From contig NZ_CANPVT010000036.1 of NCBI RefSeq assembly GCF_947581735.1, positions 1 to 61,886 of the forward strand: a DNA stretch of 61,886 nucleotides, written 5' to 3'. Origin of the DNA: Candidatus Palauibacter soopunensis (GTDB lineage: Bacteria > Gemmatimonadota > Gemmatimonadetes > Palauibacterales > Palauibacteraceae). Below, in pieces: positions 24,752-33,623 of the stretch; within the stretch, counting starts at the first letter, position 1; each line of letters begins with the position of its first letter. The notes under the pieces are model-generated. The model searched no databases. It was not told the DNA's origin and saw only the letters and a program-made list of their open reading frames with translations. The position numbers and the translations under genes are program-made.

Positions 24752-26581
24752 ATGGGCATTCGATACGACTCCCTCCTCGCCCGGGCCCTCGCCCGCGAAA
24801 TCCTCGATCGCTGGCGGGGCGTCCGTATCGCCGGGCTCCGCATGGCATCGGGGCGGCGCGCCGTGGAACTCGCCTTCGAGGACGGGTCGCGGCTCGTCGC
24901 GATGCTGCACCCGCTGCACGGGTACGTCCTCGAACTGGGCGCCGATGCGCCGACCTCGGGGGTGGAGGGGAAGGCGTTGCGGGTCGGACGGCTGTCGCTC
25001 GTGGACGCGAAGGCGCCGGCGGACGAGCGCGCCCTGCTCCTGACGTTCGGAGACCGGACGGGGCGTCCGTGGGAGATGCTGGCGATCGAACTCCAGGCCC
25101 GGCGCTGGAACGCCGTCCACTGCCGCCGGGCGGAGTCCGGCGGGGAGGAGCCCGATCCGGCGGAGTCCGGGACGGCGGAGTCCGGCACAGTGGGGTCCGG
25201 CGCCGATTCCCGTCCGGCGTGGCGGATCGAAGCCGCGCTGCTGGCGAGGGATGCGGGCGACCGCTCGCTGCGCCGCGGGGCATCCTACGTGCCGCCTTCG
25301 TCCGCGCGGCGAGCCGTGGCCGCTCCGCCATCGGAAGCGGAATGGGCCGCCGTGCTGGCCGGAGACGAGGCCGAGCGCCGGCGGACCGTGCTGCGGACGT
25401 GGGCGTGGACGAGCGCGCTCAACGTCGACTGGATCATGGCCGGAGACGACCCCGCGGAAACGTACGCGCGATACCGGGCCCTCCACGCGCTCGCGGCGGC
25501 GCCATCGGGCGGCCCGGCCGCGTCCGATGCGCCGGGCGCGCCGCCCCGGCCGGCCTTCGTGCTCGACCGCCCGTGGGGCCCCCAGCCCTACCCGCACCCC
25601 GCCGGGGCCGGCAGCGGGTCCGCCGCCGGACTGCTGACCGCGGCCGCGCAACTGCTCGCCCCCGGCGGCGGCCCCGCCCCCGCCCTCCAGGCGCTCCCCG
25701 CGGCCGCGGACGACGATGATGCGGGGGACGAAGCGGGGCAGATCCGGAAACGCCTCCGAGCCCGCCGGAAGCGGCACCGGCGCCGGGCCGCCGCGCTCGA
25801 GCGGCAGTTGGCCGCGGCCGGTCCGCCGGACGAACCCCGCCTCCTCGGCCAGATCCTCCTCGCCCGCAAGGACGAGGTGCCGAAGGGCGCTTCCGCCGTG
25901 ACGCTGCCCGACTTCGAGGGCGCGCCGCGCGAGATTGCGCTCGACCCCGCCCGCGATACCGTGGCCAACGCGGAGGCCTTCTTCGACGAGGCGCGGCGCC
26001 GGGAGCGCGCGCTGGAGCGGCTGCCCGGCGCGATCGCGGCGGCCCAGGAGCGCGCGGCCGAGTTCGACGCCCACCTCGAGCGGCTCGCCGAGTCCGGTCC
26101 GTCGGACGCCCTGTGGGCCGCGGCCGGCGGGAAGCCGGTGCGCGTCGGCGCGAGCGGGCCGCGGGCGGGCGGGCCGGAACTCCGGGTGCCCTACACGCGG
26201 TTCCGGACCTCGGGCGGGCTGGAGATCCGGGTCGGGCGCGGGGCCCGCGACAACGACGATCTCACCTTCCGTCACTCCGCGCCGGACGACATCTGGCTGC
26301 ACGCGTCCCAGGCCTCCGGCGCGCACGTCATTCTGCGCTGGGGGCGAAGGGACGAGAATCCGCCGCGGCGCGACCTGCTCGAAGCCGCGATCGCGGCGGC
26401 GGTCCACAGCGGCGCGCGCCACAATCGCACGGCCCCGGTCGTCTGGACCCGCCGCAAGTACGTCCGCAAGCCGCGGAAATCGCCGCCGGGAACGGTGACC
26501 CCGGACCGCGTTCAGACGATCTTCGTCGAACCGGATTCGGACCTCGTGAAAGCGATGGGCCGGCGCACGGAAGAAGCGTGA
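24752..26581 (+). CDS. rqcH: NFACT-family ribosome-rescue protein RqcH
   Basis: A 609-residue protein of the Rqc2/RqcH/NEMF group, which binds stalled 50S-peptidyl-tRNA and adds C-terminal alanine tails. It has an NFACT-N domain (GVRIAGLRMASGRRAVEL), a basic coiled coil (QIRKRLRARRKRHRRRA, about residues 325-345), a second helical pair, and a C-terminal NFACT-R domain with RFRTSGGLEIRVGRGARDND and DIWLHASQASGAHVIL. A Ser/Gly-rich low-complexity insert near residue 137 includes three 15-bp repeats. The ATG at 24752 gives the family start MGIRYDSLLARALA. The stop overlaps the GTG of the ADP-ribosylglycohydrolase by 4 bases (GTGA). Confidence 0.88.
   Translation: MGIRYDSLLARALAREILDRWRGVRIAGLRMASGRRAVELAFEDGSRLVAMLHPLHGYVLELGADAPTSGVEGKALRVGRLSLVDAKAPADERALLLTFGDRTGRPWEMLAIELQARRWNAVHCRRAESGGEEPDPAESGTAESGTVGSGADSRPAWRIEAALLARDAGDRSLRRGASYVPPSSARRAVAAPPSEAEWAAVLAGDEAERRRTVLRTWAWTSALNVDWIMAGDDPAETYARYRALHALAAAPSGGPAASDAPGAPPRPAFVLDRPWGPQPYPHPAGAGSGSAAGLLTAAAQLLAPGGGPAPALQALPAAADDDDAGDEAGQIRKRLRARRKRHRRRAAALERQLAAAGPPDEPRLLGQILLARKDEVPKGASAVTLPDFEGAPREIALDPARDTVANAEAFFDEARRRERALERLPGAIAAAQERAAEFDAHLERLAESGPSDALWAAAGGKPVRVGASGPRAGGPELRVPYTRFRTSGGLEIRVGRGARDNDDLTFRHSAPDDIWLHASQASGAHVILRWGRRDENPPRRDLLEAAIAAAVHSGARHNRTAPVVWTRRKYVRKPRKSPPGTVTPDRVQTIFVEPDSDLVKAMGRRTEEA
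25160..25204 (+). repeat. 15-bp tandem repeat (3 copies) inside rqcH
   Basis: Three units read A-E-S-G-T, A-E-S-G-T, V-G-S-G-A. They extend a flexible loop of the NFACT-N region. Being a multiple of three they keep the frame and may vary in copy number. Confidence 0.75.
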
Positions 26582-27570
26582 GGACGCCGACGGCCGACGT
26601 TCCCGCGGGAACGTCTCAGGGCGAGGACGCGAAGCTCGACCGCGCGCGCGGCTGCCTCATCGGCCAGATCGCCGGCGATTCGCTCGGCAGCCTCGTCGAG
26701 TTCCAGTCGCCCGAGGACATCCGCAGCCTTTACCCGCACGGGGTCCGCGACCTCGAGGACGGGGGCGCGTTCGACACGCTGGCGGGACAGCCGACGGACG
26801 ACTCCGAGATGGCGCTGGCGCTCGCCCGCACGCTGATCGCCCGCGGCACGTACGACCCGGAGGCGGCGAACCGCGCCTACCGGGAGTGGCTCGACTCCGA
26901 CCCGTTCGACTGCGGCCTGACGATCCGCGACGGCCTGCTCGGAAGTCCGCGCCACGAGAGCCAGGCCAACGGGGCGCTGATGCGTATCGGCCCGCTGGGC
27001 ATCTTCGGCTCCCGTCATCGCCTCGACGTCGTCGCGCGCTGGGCGCGGGAGGACGCCCGTCTCACGCACCCGAATCGCGTCTGTCTCGACGCGAACGCGC
27101 TCTTCGCGATGGCGCTCGCACACGCGATCGACAGCGGCCCCACGCCGCGCGAGTTGTACGAACGGATGGCGGCGTGGGCGAACGAAGGGGAGATCTGCCC
27201 CGAAGTGCGGGCGTGCGTCGAGGAGGCCGCCGGGCCGCCGGACGACTACATGACGCACATGGGCTGGGTCCTGATCGCGCTCCGCAACGCGCTGTGGCAG
27301 TTGCGGCACGCCCCATCGCTCGAGGAGGGCGTGGTCGACAGCGTGATGAGGGGCGGCGACACCGACACGAACGCCGCGATCTGCGGGGCGCTCCTGGGCG
27401 CGGTCCACGGGCTGCGGGCGATACCCGCGCGCTGGACCCGGGCGATCCTCCGCTGCCGCCCCGAAGCGAACCGCCCCGGCGTCAAACGCCCCCGCCCCAG
27501 CACGTACTGGCCCATCGACGCCCTCGACCTCGCTGCTCAACTCCTACGTTCAGAACCACCAGCGACCTGA
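26578..27570 (+). CDS. ADP-ribosylglycohydrolase family protein
   Basis: A 330-residue enzyme of the ADPRH/DraG fold, which removes ADP-ribose from proteins or small molecules. Metal-binding motifs are GQIAGDSLGS near residue 30, PTDDSEMAL near 78 and the C-terminal GGDTDTNAAICGALLGAVHG. The short region SPRHESQANGALMR is conserved between them. The start is the GTG sharing GTGA with the rqcH stop, so the two are translationally coupled, an unusual pairing. A 20-bp palindrome lies in codons 7-13 (26596-26615), where it encodes ADVPAGT. No ADP-ribosyltransferase is in view. Confidence 0.85.
   Translation: MRTPTADVPAGTSQGEDAKLDRARGCLIGQIAGDSLGSLVEFQSPEDIRSLYPHGVRDLEDGGAFDTLAGQPTDDSEMALALARTLIARGTYDPEAANRAYREWLDSDPFDCGLTIRDGLLGSPRHESQANGALMRIGPLGIFGSRHRLDVVARWAREDARLTHPNRVCLDANALFAMALAHAIDSGPTPRELYERMAAWANEGEICPEVRACVEEAAGPPDDYMTHMGWVLIALRNALWQLRHAPSLEEGVVDSVMRGGDTDTNAAICGALLGAVHGLRAIPARWTRAILRCRPEANRPGVKRPRPSTYWPIDALDLAAQLLRSEPPAT
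26596..26615. repeat. 20-bp perfect palindrome, copy 2 of 3
   Basis: GACGTTCCCGCGGGAACGTC sits 14 bases past the rqcH stop, inside the first codons of the ADP-ribosylglycohydrolase frame. It shares an 18-base identical core with the copy at 12929-12946. If it is a regulatory site it would act on the second gene of this pair. Confidence 0.8.
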
Positions 27571-27633
27571 CGTTCGGTGGCGGTCCGCGGACTGGGAATC
27601 GGCACCCCGTCCACGCGGCGTGCGCGGATCGGG

Positions 27634-28362
27634 TCAGCGGGCTTCGAGGAGCGCCCGGATCGCGGCCACTTCCTCGCGGATCGCGTTCAGCTGGCGATCC
27701 TTGGCGTCCTCCCGGGGCCGGATCACCCAGGACACCAGCGTCGCGGTCAGCGTCCCGACGAGTGCCGCGCCGACCGTCATCAGGGCGAGGCCGATGGCTC
27801 GCCCTGCAGCCGTGACCGGGAACGGGTCGCCCTGCTGGCCCGTCATGACCGTGAAGAAGGACCACCACAACGCGGCCGGACCCGAGCCGATCTCGCCCCC
27901 CGCCGCCCGTTCGAGATAAAGGACCGCGATACTCGCGCCCACCACCGTCAGGATCGCGACGGACACGGCGACGAGCGCCGTCGTCTGTGCCCGCCGTCCC
28001 ATCCAGAATGAGCCGACGACCCGCGCGGCGCGCGCCGCACGGAGGAACCTCAGAATCCGCAGTACCCGGCCGATTCGGAACGCGCGGAGTTCCGTGATCG
28101 CGGGCAGGCTGGAGAGGAGGTCGATCCAGCCCCAGGTGATCATGTATCGCTTGCGGTCCTGGGCCCGCGCGAGAGAGAGGAGGAAGTCCGCGAAGAAGAC
28201 GATGCAGAAGGCCGTGTCCGCGTAGAAGAGGATACGCAGGATCTCGGGATCCAGTGGCAGCGCGAGTTCCACGATGAGAGCCACGAGCACGAGCACGCAG
28301 CAGACCAGCATGAAGATCTGGTACGGTGACGCGGTCGGAGGTGGTCGATCTGCTTCCGTCAT
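27634..28362 (-). CDS. Voltage-gated ion channel homologue with non-standard selectivity filter
   Basis: A 242-residue six-helix protein of the ion-transporter family. Helix S4 is a classical voltage sensor, with Arg every third residue in RAFRIGRVLRILRFLRAARA (about 94-113). The pore loop reads ALWWSFFTVMTGQQGDPFP (about 164-182), ending with the PVTAAGR of potassium channels. The T-V-G-Y-G-D filter is replaced by TGQQGD, so potassium selectivity is doubtful. The C-terminus is a short coiled coil (AIREEVAAIRALLEAR). GGGAGGA lies just upstream of the ATG. It may be a non-selective channel or voltage sensor. Confidence 0.8.
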   Translation of the reverse strand: MTEADRPPPTASPYQIFMLVCCVLVLVALIVELALPLDPEILRILFYADTAFCIVFFADFLLSLARAQDRKRYMITWGWIDLLSSLPAITELRAFRIGRVLRILRFLRAARAARVVGSFWMGRRAQTTALVAVSVAILTVVGASIAVLYLERAAGGEIGSGPAALWWSFFTVMTGQQGDPFPVTAAGRAIGLALMTVGAALVGTLTATLVSWVIRPREDAKDRQLNAIREEVAAIRALLEAR

Positions 28363-28411
28363 GCTTCCTCCCGAGAGTGTGTTGTCGAAGTTGGGTGCGA
28401 GCCGCCACGCC

Positions 28412-30724
28412 CTAGAGGCCGATCGAGCCTTCGAGGCAGGATCGGGGGACGTCGAAGGCGTCGACGAGGGGGATGGCCTGGGGGCGGACTTCGGCGCAGA
28501 GCGCGGTCACGGTGCGGCGGATGGCCTTGCTCTTGGGCGGATCCAGATAGCCCTGCTCCAGGAACCACGCCGCCTCGCGCTCGATCGTGGCGAGCGCGTA
28601 GAGGGAGCGCAGGCGCTCGAGCCACTCCGCGACGCCGGAACTCGGCGTCCGCCGCTCGGCCGCGATCATGGAGCGCAGGATCTCGCACTCGACGTGGGCC
28701 CGGGCGGTCGTGAGGGCGTGGTGCTGGCAGTCCGTGAGGGCGTCGAACGAGGTCATCCCGCGCGCGATCCGGTGCCGGACCCGCCGCGCGAGCGAAAGCA
28801 CGAGGTCCGAGCGGCGGGCATCGAGCACCGCGTCGTGGAACCCGGGGTCACGGAGGTGGGCTTCGCTCGTCTTCCGTGAGATGACCCAGTTGCGCTCGGC
28901 CATGGCGCGGCGGGCGCGGCCGGCGGCGAAGCGCGCGATCCCGAGCGCGCCGAGATCCCCGAACTGCTGGCGGAAGCCCGTGAGGAGATCCTTCGCCACG
29001 AGCTGCATGAGGACGGTGTTGTCGCCCTCGAAGGTCGTGAAGACGTCGCTGTCCGCCTTGAGCGCCGCGAAGCGGTTGTGCGCGAGGTAGCCGCGCCCCC
29101 CGCACGACTCGCGGCACGCCTGGATGGTGTCCGTCGCATGCCACGTGGCGCCGGCCTTGAGCCCGGCCGCGGCCGCCTCGAGGCGTCGGCGATCCGCGAC
29201 ACTCCCGATCCCCGTTTCACCCTCAGCTTCGCCGGAGTCTCCCGTTTCCGCGGTGACCGCGGCCACGTACTCGGCCTGCAGGTTGTGGAGCGCGAAATTG
29301 AGCGCGTACGTCGTGGCCAGGCGCGGGAGCAGTCGCCGCTGGTGGGCGGGATAGTCGAGCAGAATGCGCTCGGCTTCGCCGGTCGAACCGAACTGCCGGC
29401 GCCGCGCGCCATACCGGACCGCGATCGTGAGGGCGACCTTCGTCGCGCTGAGCGCCGCGCTCGCCACGGCCACGCGGCCGCTCACGAGGGTGCCGAGCAT
29501 CGTGAAGAAGCGCCGGGCCGGGCTCGCGATCGGACTCCGGTAGGCCCCCTCGTCGTCGATGGAGGCGAAGCGGTCGAGGAGGTTTCCGCTCGGCACGCGC
29601 ACGCGATCGAAGTGGAGGCGTCCGTTGTCCACGCCGTTCAGGCCGAGCTTCTCGCCGCAGTCCTCGATCGTCACGCCCGGCAGCGGCTCCCCGTCTTCGC
29701 CGCGGATGGGGACGAGGACCGCGTGCACGCCGCGCCCTTCCCCCTCGACCTCGAGCTGGGCGAACACCGTGGCGAGACGGCCGTCCCGCGCGGCGTTCCC
29801 GATGTAGTCCTTGCGCGCCCCCGGCACCGGCGTGTGGACCACGATTTCCCGCGTCGCGGGGTCGTAGACCGCCGTCGTCTGAATGTCCTGGACGTTGGAC
29901 CCGTGCAGCGTCTCGCTCATCGCAAAACACCCCGGGAGCGCCAGCGTGCCCGCGGCTCTCAGGTATTTCTCGTGGTGTCGTCCCGACCCGAGCTGGTGGA
30001 TGCTGCCGCCGAAGAGCCCGAACTGGACGCCGAATTTCGTGAGCAGGCTGAGGTCGAAGAAGGCGAGCGTCTCGAAGGTGGCGATGAAGGCCGCGGGATC
30101 GTCTCCGCCCCCGAACTCCGCCGGGTAGCTGAGGGCTCCGAGCCCCTCGTCTGCGAGCACCCGGCACCACTCCGAGACCTGCGCCCGATAGTCGGCCGTC
30201 GAGAGGCCGGCCACCGCCTCGAACCGGCCGTCCGAAAGGAGCGCACACACGCGTTCTCTGGTCTCCGGCGCCGGACCGCCGAGGAAGCGCGCCATCGCGT
30301 CCGGGTCGAACCTGGGCTGGACGTCGGGAAGCGGCGCGATCGGCCGCGCCGGGTCGAAGAGCGTCGCCACCGCGTCCGGACCGCCCAGACCCAGCGCCTC
30401 CTCGATACGGAGGATGGCCGCGCGCTCCTCGCGCGTGGGGTGCTCGCCGTCGGCCTCCGCGATCGCGATGCCGAGTTCCGTGAGGGACCGCTTTCGCTCG
30501 GGCGAGACCTCCGCCGCCCGCCGCCGCACCTCATCGAGGAGGTGGAGGAGCCGCTCCGCCGAGGGCGGCGCCTCGGGATCGAGCCACTCCGCGAGGGCTC
30601 CCTCGGGAAGCCCCGCCTCGCGCAGGTGTTCGCGCAGCATGGCGAGTTCTTCGGTCGCGAGTTCCCCGTCGGCCCACGCGACATACAGGAGAGGATGGAA
30701 GGCGAGCGACCCAGGCTCGGCCAT
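28412..30724 (-). CDS. TerB-like domain fused to acyl-CoA oxidase/dehydrogenase
   Basis: A 770-residue flavoenzyme oxidising acyl-CoA thioesters. Residues of about 8-125 are a TerB-like helical domain with the paired acidic motifs YVAWADGELATEE and AIAEADGEHPTREE, as in tellurite-resistance TerB. The rest is an acyl-CoA oxidase: FAMSETLHGSNVQDIQTTA (FAD/acyl site), KDYIGNAARDG, YGARRRQFG, and the C-terminal CRESCGGRGYLAHNR with FTTFEGDNTVLMQLVAKDLL. The ATG at 30724 is 6 bases after the CDGSH gene, so an operon is likely. The TerB domain may sense metal or oxidative state; that is inference. Confidence 0.85.
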   Translation of the reverse strand: MAEPGSLAFHPLLYVAWADGELATEELAMLREHLREAGLPEGALAEWLDPEAPPSAERLLHLLDEVRRRAAEVSPERKRSLTELGIAIAEADGEHPTREERAAILRIEEALGLGGPDAVATLFDPARPIAPLPDVQPRFDPDAMARFLGGPAPETRERVCALLSDGRFEAVAGLSTADYRAQVSEWCRVLADEGLGALSYPAEFGGGDDPAAFIATFETLAFFDLSLLTKFGVQFGLFGGSIHQLGSGRHHEKYLRAAGTLALPGCFAMSETLHGSNVQDIQTTAVYDPATREIVVHTPVPGARKDYIGNAARDGRLATVFAQLEVEGEGRGVHAVLVPIRGEDGEPLPGVTIEDCGEKLGLNGVDNGRLHFDRVRVPSGNLLDRFASIDDEGAYRSPIASPARRFFTMLGTLVSGRVAVASAALSATKVALTIAVRYGARRRQFGSTGEAERILLDYPAHQRRLLPRLATTYALNFALHNLQAEYVAAVTAETGDSGEAEGETGIGSVADRRRLEAAAAGLKAGATWHATDTIQACRESCGGRGYLAHNRFAALKADSDVFTTFEGDNTVLMQLVAKDLLTGFRQQFGDLGALGIARFAAGRARRAMAERNWVISRKTSEAHLRDPGFHDAVLDARRSDLVLSLARRVRHRIARGMTSFDALTDCQHHALTTARAHVECEILRSMIAAERRTPSSGVAEWLERLRSLYALATIEREAAWFLEQGYLDPPKSKAIRRTVTALCAEVRPQAIPLVDAFDVPRSCLEGSIGL

Positions 30725-30730
30725 GGGCTG

Positions 30731-31183
30731 CTAGAGGCCCTCCGCCTCGAAACCGATCTCCTTGTGGGACCCGTCGCAGAACGGCTTGTTCTTCGACGCG
30801 CCGCAACGGCACAGCCAGGGCTGCAGGAAGCGGGCGGACCCGTCGTGCCCTTCACCGCTGATCTCCACGACGCCGTCGAAGTGCAGCGGACCATTCGCGT
30901 GCGCCGTGACGACCGCTTCCCCGGCCTCCTCACCGGACGGCCCGGACGGCGCCTCCGGCTCGGATGTCGCGCGAGTCGTGTCGATCGGCCCGCCGGCCCG
31001 GAACTCGATGTCGCGGTGCGCCCCGTCGCAGAACGGCTTGTTCGCGGACTGCCCGCACCGGCACAGGGCGGCCTTCGGCTTCGCGATGCCGTCTTCCGCG
31101 CCCGCCGTGCGCACGCGCAGCGGACTCCGAACGAGGAGCGGGCCATCGCCGCCACAGTGAACGATGCATCCGTTTGCCGTCAT
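30731..31183 (-). CDS. Double CDGSH iron-sulfur protein (mitoNEET-like)
   Basis: A 150-residue protein with two complete CDGSH sites, CRCGQSANKPFCDGAH and CRCGASKNKPFCDGSH, each with the three-Cys-one-His ligands of a redox-labile [2Fe-2S] cluster. The second half also carries a divergent-domain block HFDGVVEISGEG. The ATG at 31183 has GGGAG 5 bases upstream; the frame can extend 7 codons to 31204. Placed just before the TerB/acyl-CoA oxidase gene, it may feed or sense electrons there. No signal peptide was seen, so it is cytosolic. Confidence 0.85.
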   Translation of the reverse strand: MTANGCIVHCGGDGPLLVRSPLRVRTAGAEDGIAKPKAALCRCGQSANKPFCDGAHRDIEFRAGGPIDTTRATSEPEAPSGPSGEEAGEAVVTAHANGPLHFDGVVEISGEGHDGSARFLQPWLCRCGASKNKPFCDGSHKEIGFEAEGL

Positions 31184-31220
31184 CTGATCTCCCATCTCTC
31201 CCATCGCGGTGGGTCCGCCG

Positions 31221-33623
31221 TCAGGGGACGAGTTCGGTTCGTCTCGGTTTGAGGAGGAAAACGCCTTCGAGCATGCTCGTCACGAGCACCGTCCCGCTCT
31301 CGAAATACGGGAACGCGGTCCACGCCCCGTTGAAGCCGGGAGGATCGGCGCCGTACGGCGTGGTGTCGAAGTACCCGACCTCCCGCAGGTTCTCGGGATC
31401 GCTGATGTCGATGACGCGGAAGCCGGCCTGGTAGTTGGCCTGGTACATCCGGTCGCCCTTCACGTAGAGATTGTGGTCCGTCGCGTTGTTGGGTCCGTAG
31501 TAGTCCGCGATCACGACGGGGTCATCGAGATCGGTCACGTCCCATACGATCGTCTTCGTCCGGTCCGTCGTGCCGACGAGTTCGTCGAGTTCGTCGTCCA
31601 GAAAGAAGTAGCGCCGGTCATCGCTCAGCCACCCCTGGTGGATGTAGGCGACGCCGGGGTACGCGGCGGCCGAAATCGGGCGCGGGTTCGACTTGTCCGT
31701 GACGTCGACGATCCGGAGTGCGGTCTCGTTCGATGCGAAGCACAGTTCCCGGCCCCGGTAGTCCATGTCGGGCCCGTCGTACACGAGACACTGCGCGTCG
31801 TGCGTCCGCCCCTGGAAGATGAGCCCCTCGGTGTCCGTGTAGCAGCCGGCGAACTCGGGCGCGAGCGGCTGGCGGATGTCGATCATCACGAGGCCGCCGC
31901 CGCAGGTGTGCCCGTCCCCGCTCGTGGAGACGGTGAAGGCCGTGCCCGCGCCGGTGTCGATGATGAGGTTGTGGGCGCTCCCGATCCCGTCCCAGCGGAG
32001 GTCGGGCGCGAACTCCACGGGGGGACTCGCCACGTCGCGCAGGCGGGTGAGATCGAAGACGACGAGGCCGTGGGCGCCGGCCCCGTCCCCGGTGAAGAAG
32101 AGGTGGTCGGCGTAGACCTTGAGGTCGCGGGCGCCGCTGCGGTTCGCGGGGATGACGCCGAGATACACGGGGTTGACGGCGTCGGTGACGTCGACGATCG
32201 CGGCCCCGCCGGAACGGCCCACGAGGCCGTACTCACGGCCGGTCTCGGGGTCCGTCCAGCCCCACGCGTCGCTCACGCGCTCTCCGGGCTCGCCGCCGAT
32301 GGAGGCGAGCGGGAGGTACGCCTGCAGGTCGACATCCGCGCAGTCGAAGCCCGCGGCCCGGTCATCTTCGCAGCGCACCTCCGCCGACGTCACCGCGGCG
32401 GGCGGACTCCCGGGGCGCAACCAGACGGGACCCGACCAGGAGCCGTCCTCCGCCGCCTCGTAGACGGCGGCGAGCCCCGCGCTCCCCTCGGATTCGGGGC
32501 TGCCGACCACGGCGAGGCCGGGGCGAAGGGCGAGCGCGGACCCGAAGCCCCCCACGAGGGCGGCGCCCTCGGGCGCGAAGGAACGGCCGGCGCGCCATTC
32601 ACCGTCGGCGTCCGCGCGGCTGAAGGCATCGACCCGACCCCGGCCGTCCTCGGCCCCCGGCGCTCCGACGATCAGTTCGTCTCCGGCGGCCGCGAGCGCG
32701 GCCCCGAAGCGCTGGCCCGGCCCCGAAGCGCCCGGGAGCAGCGTCGCCGCTTCGGCCCAGTCGCCCTCCGCCCCCCCGGCGAAGAGCACCACGCGGCCGA
32801 CCGACCCATCCGCGTTGGGCGCGCCCACGGCGAGTTCGCCGTCGCCGGTGAAGAGGACGCTGGCGCCCAGGCCGGCGCCCCCGCCCAGCGCGGGCGAATC
32901 GAGCGCCGCCTCCCGGCTCCACGCCCCGTCGGCCCCGCGGGCGAACACGTACACCGTGCCCGAACTTCCCTGCCCCGGCGCGCCGACCGCCGCCAGCCCG
33001 CCGCGCACCGCCAGCGCCGCCCCGTAGCGCGCGTTGGCCCGGAGATCTCCGGCTTCCAGCAAGCCCGCCGCACTCCACGTTCCGTCCGTCCCGCGGACGT
33101 AAACCCGAACCTCGGTGCCGGCGCCCCGCCCGCCCGGCGCCGAGACGAGCGCCACATCCCGATCCGCCGCGACGACGCGCGCGGGCGGCTGCAGGATCGC
33201 CATTACCCGGCCCATGCTCATTTCTTCGGGGGCCGCGCCGGCTGCGGCCCCGAGCGGCAGAGCGCCCGACTCCGCCCAGCCGCCGTCCGCCCCGCGGGCG
33301 AACCCGTACGCGCCGATCATCACCTGCGGGTCCCCGCTCGCCGCGAGGAACCCGCCCTCCACCGGCGCCATGGTTCGGCCGAACGACTCCCCGAGGAGCG
33401 ATCCCGCAGACCACACTTCCTGGACCTGCGACCAGCCCGAGTCGCCCTTACCGAACACAAGCACCGACGCGGGCCCGCGGCCGAACGCCGGCTTGAGGAC
33501 GAGGATCTCGTCCGCCGCCGGCGCCCACACCGCCGCCCCGAACCCGTCCTGCGCCGCCACCGGCCGGGTCACGACGCACGCAAACAGCGCAACCACTACG
33601 AGATGCGGCGAGCGAGTCATCAT
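31221..33623 (-). CDS. Choice-of-anchor B family secreted protein with FG-GAP-like repeats
   Basis: An 800-residue exported protein with a signal peptide ending TRPVAAQ. The first half has FG-GAP/integrin-like blades (repeated GAALAVRGGLAAVGAPGQG and GASVLFTGDGELAVGAP). The second half matches the choice-of-anchor B domain: SDAWGWTDPETGREYGLVG, GAHNLIIDTGAG-type loops, GRTHDAQCLVYDGPD and HQGWLSDDRRYFFLDDELDE. Such proteins are often cell-surface; no anchor motif is visible at the end. The ATG at 33623 shares ATGA with the trpA stop. It is the last gene of a three-gene overlap with the S9 peptidase and trpA. Confidence 0.82.
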   Translation of the reverse strand: MMTRSPHLVVVALFACVVTRPVAAQDGFGAAVWAPAADEILVLKPAFGRGPASVLVFGKGDSGWSQVQEVWSAGSLLGESFGRTMAPVEGGFLAASGDPQVMIGAYGFARGADGGWAESGALPLGAAAGAAPEEMSMGRVMAILQPPARVVAADRDVALVSAPGGRGAGTEVRVYVRGTDGTWSAAGLLEAGDLRANARYGAALAVRGGLAAVGAPGQGSSGTVYVFARGADGAWSREAALDSPALGGGAGLGASVLFTGDGELAVGAPNADGSVGRVVLFAGGAEGDWAEAATLLPGASGPGQRFGAALAAAGDELIVGAPGAEDGRGRVDAFSRADADGEWRAGRSFAPEGAALVGGFGSALALRPGLAVVGSPESEGSAGLAAVYEAAEDGSWSGPVWLRPGSPPAAVTSAEVRCEDDRAAGFDCADVDLQAYLPLASIGGEPGERVSDAWGWTDPETGREYGLVGRSGGAAIVDVTDAVNPVYLGVIPANRSGARDLKVYADHLFFTGDGAGAHGLVVFDLTRLRDVASPPVEFAPDLRWDGIGSAHNLIIDTGAGTAFTVSTSGDGHTCGGGLVMIDIRQPLAPEFAGCYTDTEGLIFQGRTHDAQCLVYDGPDMDYRGRELCFASNETALRIVDVTDKSNPRPISAAAYPGVAYIHQGWLSDDRRYFFLDDELDELVGTTDRTKTIVWDVTDLDDPVVIADYYGPNNATDHNLYVKGDRMYQANYQAGFRVIDISDPENLREVGYFDTTPYGADPPGFNGAWTAFPYFESGTVLVTSMLEGVFLLKPRRTELVP

